Shown piece by piece: positions 63,144-64,000 of a stretch of DNA of 64,000 nt. The translations under genes were made by a program, and so were the position numbers. The notes beneath the pieces are model-generated. The model saw only the letters and a list, made by a program, of their open reading frames with translations. It did no database searches and was not told the DNA's origin. The first letter of the stretch is position 1, and each line of letters opens with the position of its first letter. This stretch comes from Symsagittifera roscoffensis (taxonomy: Eukaryota; Xenacoelomorpha; Acoela; Convolutidae). The DNA is taken from NCBI RefSeq assembly GCF_963678635.1, contig NC_087064.1, forward strand, positions 37,872,706 through 37,936,705. The letters run 5' to 3'.

Positions 63144-64000
63144 GACTAAATATCACAAGAAATAAAAACACAGATAGAAAATTAGTATATTTCCAAGTTT
63201 TTGCAGATTCTGTACATCAAGCAGAACTTGAAAGATATCAAGGACATATAAAATTAGATGAAAAATACCCCTACAACGGCGCACACGGAAGATTAACTTA
63301 TGACATACACGATAAACACTGGATACCACACATTGGTATAAATGACCCATCAAACTGCAAAGCAGACACAAAAAATAAAGGATATCAAGAAATCATGTTT
63401 TTCGATTGGAAAATACAACTCGAAAAAATACAACTCACACGCGATTTATCTGACAACACCATGATCTATCAAGGAATCAGATTACCTTGTAAAAACGATC
63501 AAGGCTATTGTGACCCTACAACACGAACACAAGCAACAATTGTTTGGTTCCCCGAAGATACATGTACAACATTTCAAGTAGCAAAAATACACGCTCGTAT
63601 GATAAAATTTCACGAAAAATATTTTATACAATCAATTCCATATGAACAAGTCCATCCATCACGAAAACAAAGTTCTAATTTTAGAAACATACACAATATA
63701 GAAATCAAATTGACACGTTTTCAAATATATCAAGAAACAGAACTTGCATGTAAATACAGAAATCCACTTCACAAAACACAATACACCGAGATATTAGTTG
63801 AATACAAAAAAGGATTCGACATGACTACTGGAAAAGTAAAAATCGACCCATACGCCACAAGTCACCCTATAAACGAAGGAACATCATATATACCAGTTGA
63901 TTTTCAAAAAAGTAAAAGTCAACCTGGTGGACATCTAAAGCCCCATGACACTAGAAGCACACGTTTACAAGAACTATCACTAATGAATAGTACATATTTC
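63056..64000 (+). CDS. env: Env-like glycoprotein, continuation in second frame (partial)
   Basis: Open from 63056 to the window end, about 315 codons, no stop reached. Cys-rich stretches include LPCKNDQGYCDPTTRTQATI and VWFPEDTCTTFQVAKIHAR, plus potential N-glycosylation sites. No fusion peptide, furin site or membrane anchor is visible yet; these would lie beyond 64000. The one-step frame change relative to the N-terminal part is best explained by a small indel near 63050 in this copy. Confidence 0.65.

Larger units (their letters stand above)
48430..64000 (+). mobile_element. Large env-bearing Ty3/Gypsy retrotransposon (3' end outside window)
   Basis: The plus strand is strongly A- and C-rich from about 48.5 kb to the end, setting this block apart. 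Order: leader (to 49442), two accessory frames, gag, duplicated gag region, zinc knuckle, protease, RT, RNase H, integrase with D-D-35-E and GPY/F module, intergenic region, membrane-protein frame, ATG-less frame, Env-like frame. The order PR-RT-RH-IN is that of Ty3/Gypsy, and an env after integrase makes it errantivirus-like. At over 15 kb it is unusually long, partly owing to the 2.47-kb duplication. It is antisense to the VAT1L-like gene. RT has a nonsense codon and env a frame break, so this copy is probably not autonomous. Confidence 0.9.

Overview
The window looks like a gene-poor, AT-rich piece of an invertebrate metazoan nuclear genome. It holds two host genes with GT-AG introns: a complete palmitoyl-protein thioesterase 2-like gene, and the last three exons of a VAT1L-like oxidoreductase gene. 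Almost everything else is transposon-derived: three Ty3/Gypsy elements of different age and orientation, non-LTR retrotransposon (LINE) fragments, a BEL/Pao-like Gag fragment, and several families of small inverted-repeat elements. No bacterial operon, CRISPR array, rRNA or tRNA gene was recognised. The species cannot be named from this sequence.

Layout. 1-1014: noncoding. 1015-12386 (+): an old Ty3/Gypsy pol (RNase H, linker, integrase). Its integrase 3' part and charged C-terminal extension have been amplified into a two-level tandem array at 2722-9545, followed by a 1.93-kb duplication of the pol tail. 12387-15060: no gene. 15061-20917 (-): a second broken Ty3/Gypsy pol (protease, RT with YLDD, RNase H, integrase). 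A repeat full of AGATCT-centred palindromes interrupts its RNase H. 21302-22751 (+): PPT2-like gene. 23395-24774: second copy of the palindrome-rich repeat, bounded by CCCGTACCCA inverted termini. 24837-26247: members of a dispersed family called here family A, one carrying a nested family B element. 27004-35145: a roughly 4-kb repeat flanked by inverted repeats, with a second diverged copy; both hold minus-strand LINE reverse-transcriptase fragments. 35704-35907 (-): BEL/Pao-like zinc knuckle.

38346-48071 (-): VAT1L-like exons. The last intron holds a hAT-like MITE, and the 7.4-kb intron before it holds eight family A copies and one nested family B copy. About 48430 to the window end (+): a large, young, envelope-bearing Ty3/Gypsy element antisense to the VAT1L gene. 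In order it carries a leader with repeated modules, two unrecognised accessory frames, gag, a near-perfect 2467-bp tandem duplication of the gag region, a zinc knuckle with an Asn/Ser/Arg-rich tail, protease, RT, RNase H, integrase, a small membrane protein frame, a long frame with no ATG, and an Env-like frame. The 3' end and 3' LTR lie outside the window. This copy is broken by a nonsense codon in RT, a frame break in env and the gag duplication.

Best candidates for something undescribed: the accessory frames and ATG-less frame of the large element, the retrotransposon-derived higher-order satellite, and the palindrome-rich repeat. The family assignments are recognition by eye; no database search was run.
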